The translations under genes were made by a program, and so were the position numbers. From JANNRW01 sp031401815 (GTDB lineage: Bacteria; Desulfobacterota; Desulfuromonadia; Geobacterales; DSM-12255): a stretch of 6,364 bases of DNA. Positions 5,636 to 6,364 of this stretch are shown here, piece by piece (within the stretch, counting starts at the first letter, position 1; the number at the start of each line of letters is the position of its first letter). Where the stretch lies: positions 1-6,364 of the forward strand of contig JANNRW010000390.1 of NCBI GenBank assembly GCA_031401815.1, written 5' to 3'. The notes under the pieces were generated by a model. It was not told the origin of the DNA, ran no database searches, and was given only the letters and a program-made list of their open reading frames with translations.

Positions 5636-5670
5636 AAAGCCTCCGTTGGCGTTGCCGACGGGGGCTTTTC
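5636..5670 (+). terminator. Intrinsic terminator after the barrel-protein gene
   Basis: A 15-bp stem, AAAGCCTCCGTTGGC (5636-5650) with GCCGACGGGGGCTTT (5654-5668), has two G-U pairs and a 3-nt loop. It is followed by a short T tail (CTTTTC). The A-rich left foot means it could also work weakly in reverse. A separate perfect 12-bp palindrome, AGCTTATAAGCT (5621-5632), lies just ahead of it, directly after the stop codon. Confidence 0.88.
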
Positions 5671-5757
5671 AGTTGATTCACTTCATCTTCACCCGCTCTC
5701 TGCCTGATACTTTCCCCTTGACTTTTCCTCGGGCGTACTTAAGAATTTATAAGTGCC

Positions 5758-5785
5758 TATTTTATAAAATATTCTGTATTATAAT
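5758..5785 (+). promoter_or_regulatory. Candidate promoter with overlapping AT palindrome upstream of the FGE-like gene
   Basis: A perfect -10 hexamer TATAAT (5780-5785) stands 56 nt before the ATG at 5842. No good -35 box is present at 16-18 bp. That position is instead occupied by a perfect 14-bp palindrome, TATTTTATAAAATA (5758-5771), a plausible operator or activator site. The region is far more AT-rich than its surroundings. The site could instead be an UP-like or curvature element. Confidence 0.45.
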
Positions 5786-5841
5786 CACTGGCTATATGTT
5801 GATCTTAAAATGAACTAAACTATTCAAAGGAGACATGCCCG

Positions 5842-6364
5842 ATGAAAAGATACTTTACTGGTGTCACACTGCTGCTCCTCGCATTTACAGCTCAGGCTAT
5901 GGCAGCCGCTGCTCCAGCGGTAAAGCCAAAGGTTCAAGCCCCTGCACCGGCAAAAACAACTACTGCGGCTCCAAGCAAGTTCAAAACCGACCCGATTACC
6001 GGCATGGAACTTGTTCTGGTCAAGGGCGGGTGCTACAACATGGGGACTCTAAACGGTGACACTAACGAACAGTATGTACGTAATGTCTGCGTCAGCGATT
6101 TCTACATGGGGAAATATGAAGTGACACAGGGGCAGTGGGAAAAGGTAACAGGGAATAATCCCAGTTTTTTCAGGCAGTGCGGCTTGAACTGTCCAGTAGA
6201 GGCGGTCTCCTGGAACAGTGCGCAGGAGTTTATCCTCAAGCTGAATGCAACCAGCAACAGCAAGTTTCGCCTCCCCACAGAGGCAGAGTGGGAGTATGCT
6301 GCCAAAAGCGGGGGCCAGGTTCAGAAATATGCAGGAACCAACGCAGATGCAAGACTTGATGAGT
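5842..6364 (+). CDS. Exported formylglycine-generating-enzyme-like (FGE-sulfatase/SUMF1 domain) protein, 3' truncated by window end
   Basis: The frame is open from ATG 5842 to the last base, giving 174 residues without a stop, so the C-terminal part lies outside. AAAGGAG (5826-5832), 9 nt upstream, sets the start; the ATG at 5835 in another frame is too close to it. A Sec signal peptide (MKRYFTG plus a Leu-rich core, AQA at 17-19, alternatives up to A23) precedes an Ala/Pro/Lys linker (22-45). The FGE-sulfatase fold begins around 53 with GMELVLVKGGCYNMG, continues with FYMGKYEVTQGQWEKVTGNNPSFF and CPVEAVSWNSAQEF, and includes the hallmark FRLPTEAEWEYAA (142-154). Four Cys (64, 83, 113, 117) could form disulfides in the periplasm. 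Many members of this family are not true formylglycine generators, and the catalytic Cys region is outside the window, so the activity is open. Confidence 0.88.
   Translation, partial: MKRYFTGVTLLLLAFTAQAMAAAAPAVKPKVQAPAPAKTTTAAPSKFKTDPITGMELVLVKGGCYNMGTLNGDTNEQYVRNVCVSDFYMGKYEVTQGQWEKVTGNNPSFFRQCGLNCPVEAVSWNSAQEFILKLNATSNSKFRLPTEAEWEYAAKSGGQVQKYAGTNADARLDE

Noticed and set aside
5835..6059. 74-residue plus-strand frame from ATG 5835
   Set aside because: It is a frame-shifted shadow of the FGE-like gene. Its ATG is only 2 nt from the AAAGGAG site, while ATG 5842 has proper spacing and opens the domain-bearing frame.

Overview
The window looks like part of a chromosome from a Geobacter-type deltaproteobacterium (Desulfuromonadia). 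Three things suggest this. The order rpmE - thyX - DUF1385 membrane protein is, as I recall, typical of Geobacter. An exported SphA/phenol-MetA-like outer-membrane barrel protein and an exported formylglycine-generating-enzyme-like protein lie nearby, both common in that group. Base composition is close to balanced. The assignment rests on recognising protein families, not on any search.

Layout. Bases 1-1842 are a complete or almost complete ISKra4-family insertion sequence. It has imperfect terminal inverted repeats, its own sigma-70-like promoter, a small Cys-containing first ORF (DUF6788-like) and a DDE transposase ORF. The second ORF lies in the -1 frame behind a run of nine A, so the two are probably joined by frameshifting or transcript slippage. 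The element sits about 107 bp upstream of rpmE (L31, zinc-binding type) in the same orientation. A strong hairpin terminator separates rpmE from thyX (flavin-dependent thymidylate synthase). Between thyX and the DUF1385/YqhQ-family membrane protein is a 192-bp palindromic element. Its arms are built of CRCRGAGN octamers and it encloses a 42-bp tandem duplication. In Geobacter as I recall it, prfA and prmC follow the DUF1385 gene. Here a convergent small FMN-binding (PNPOx-like) gene on the minus strand takes that place, so synteny is broken. The right part holds an exported beta-barrel protein with a strong terminator, then an exported FGE-sulfatase-domain protein that runs off the window end.

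Gene-free stretches are all shorter than 300 bp: 1843-1949, 2932-3169, 4472-4711 and 5612-5841. Their contents are described where something is visible. In 1843-1949 I see no convincing promoter or terminator.

How the genes work together: rpmE, thyX and the DUF1385 gene are conserved housekeeping neighbours. The genes from 4100 onward look like independent single-gene transcription units. I found no defence system, CRISPR array, RNA gene or clearly new multi-gene system. The most interesting signals are regulatory: the IS leader, where one arm of a perfect 16-bp inverted repeat overlaps the -10 box and the other overlaps the ribosome binding site; the A9 frameshift site; and the octamer-built palindromic element.
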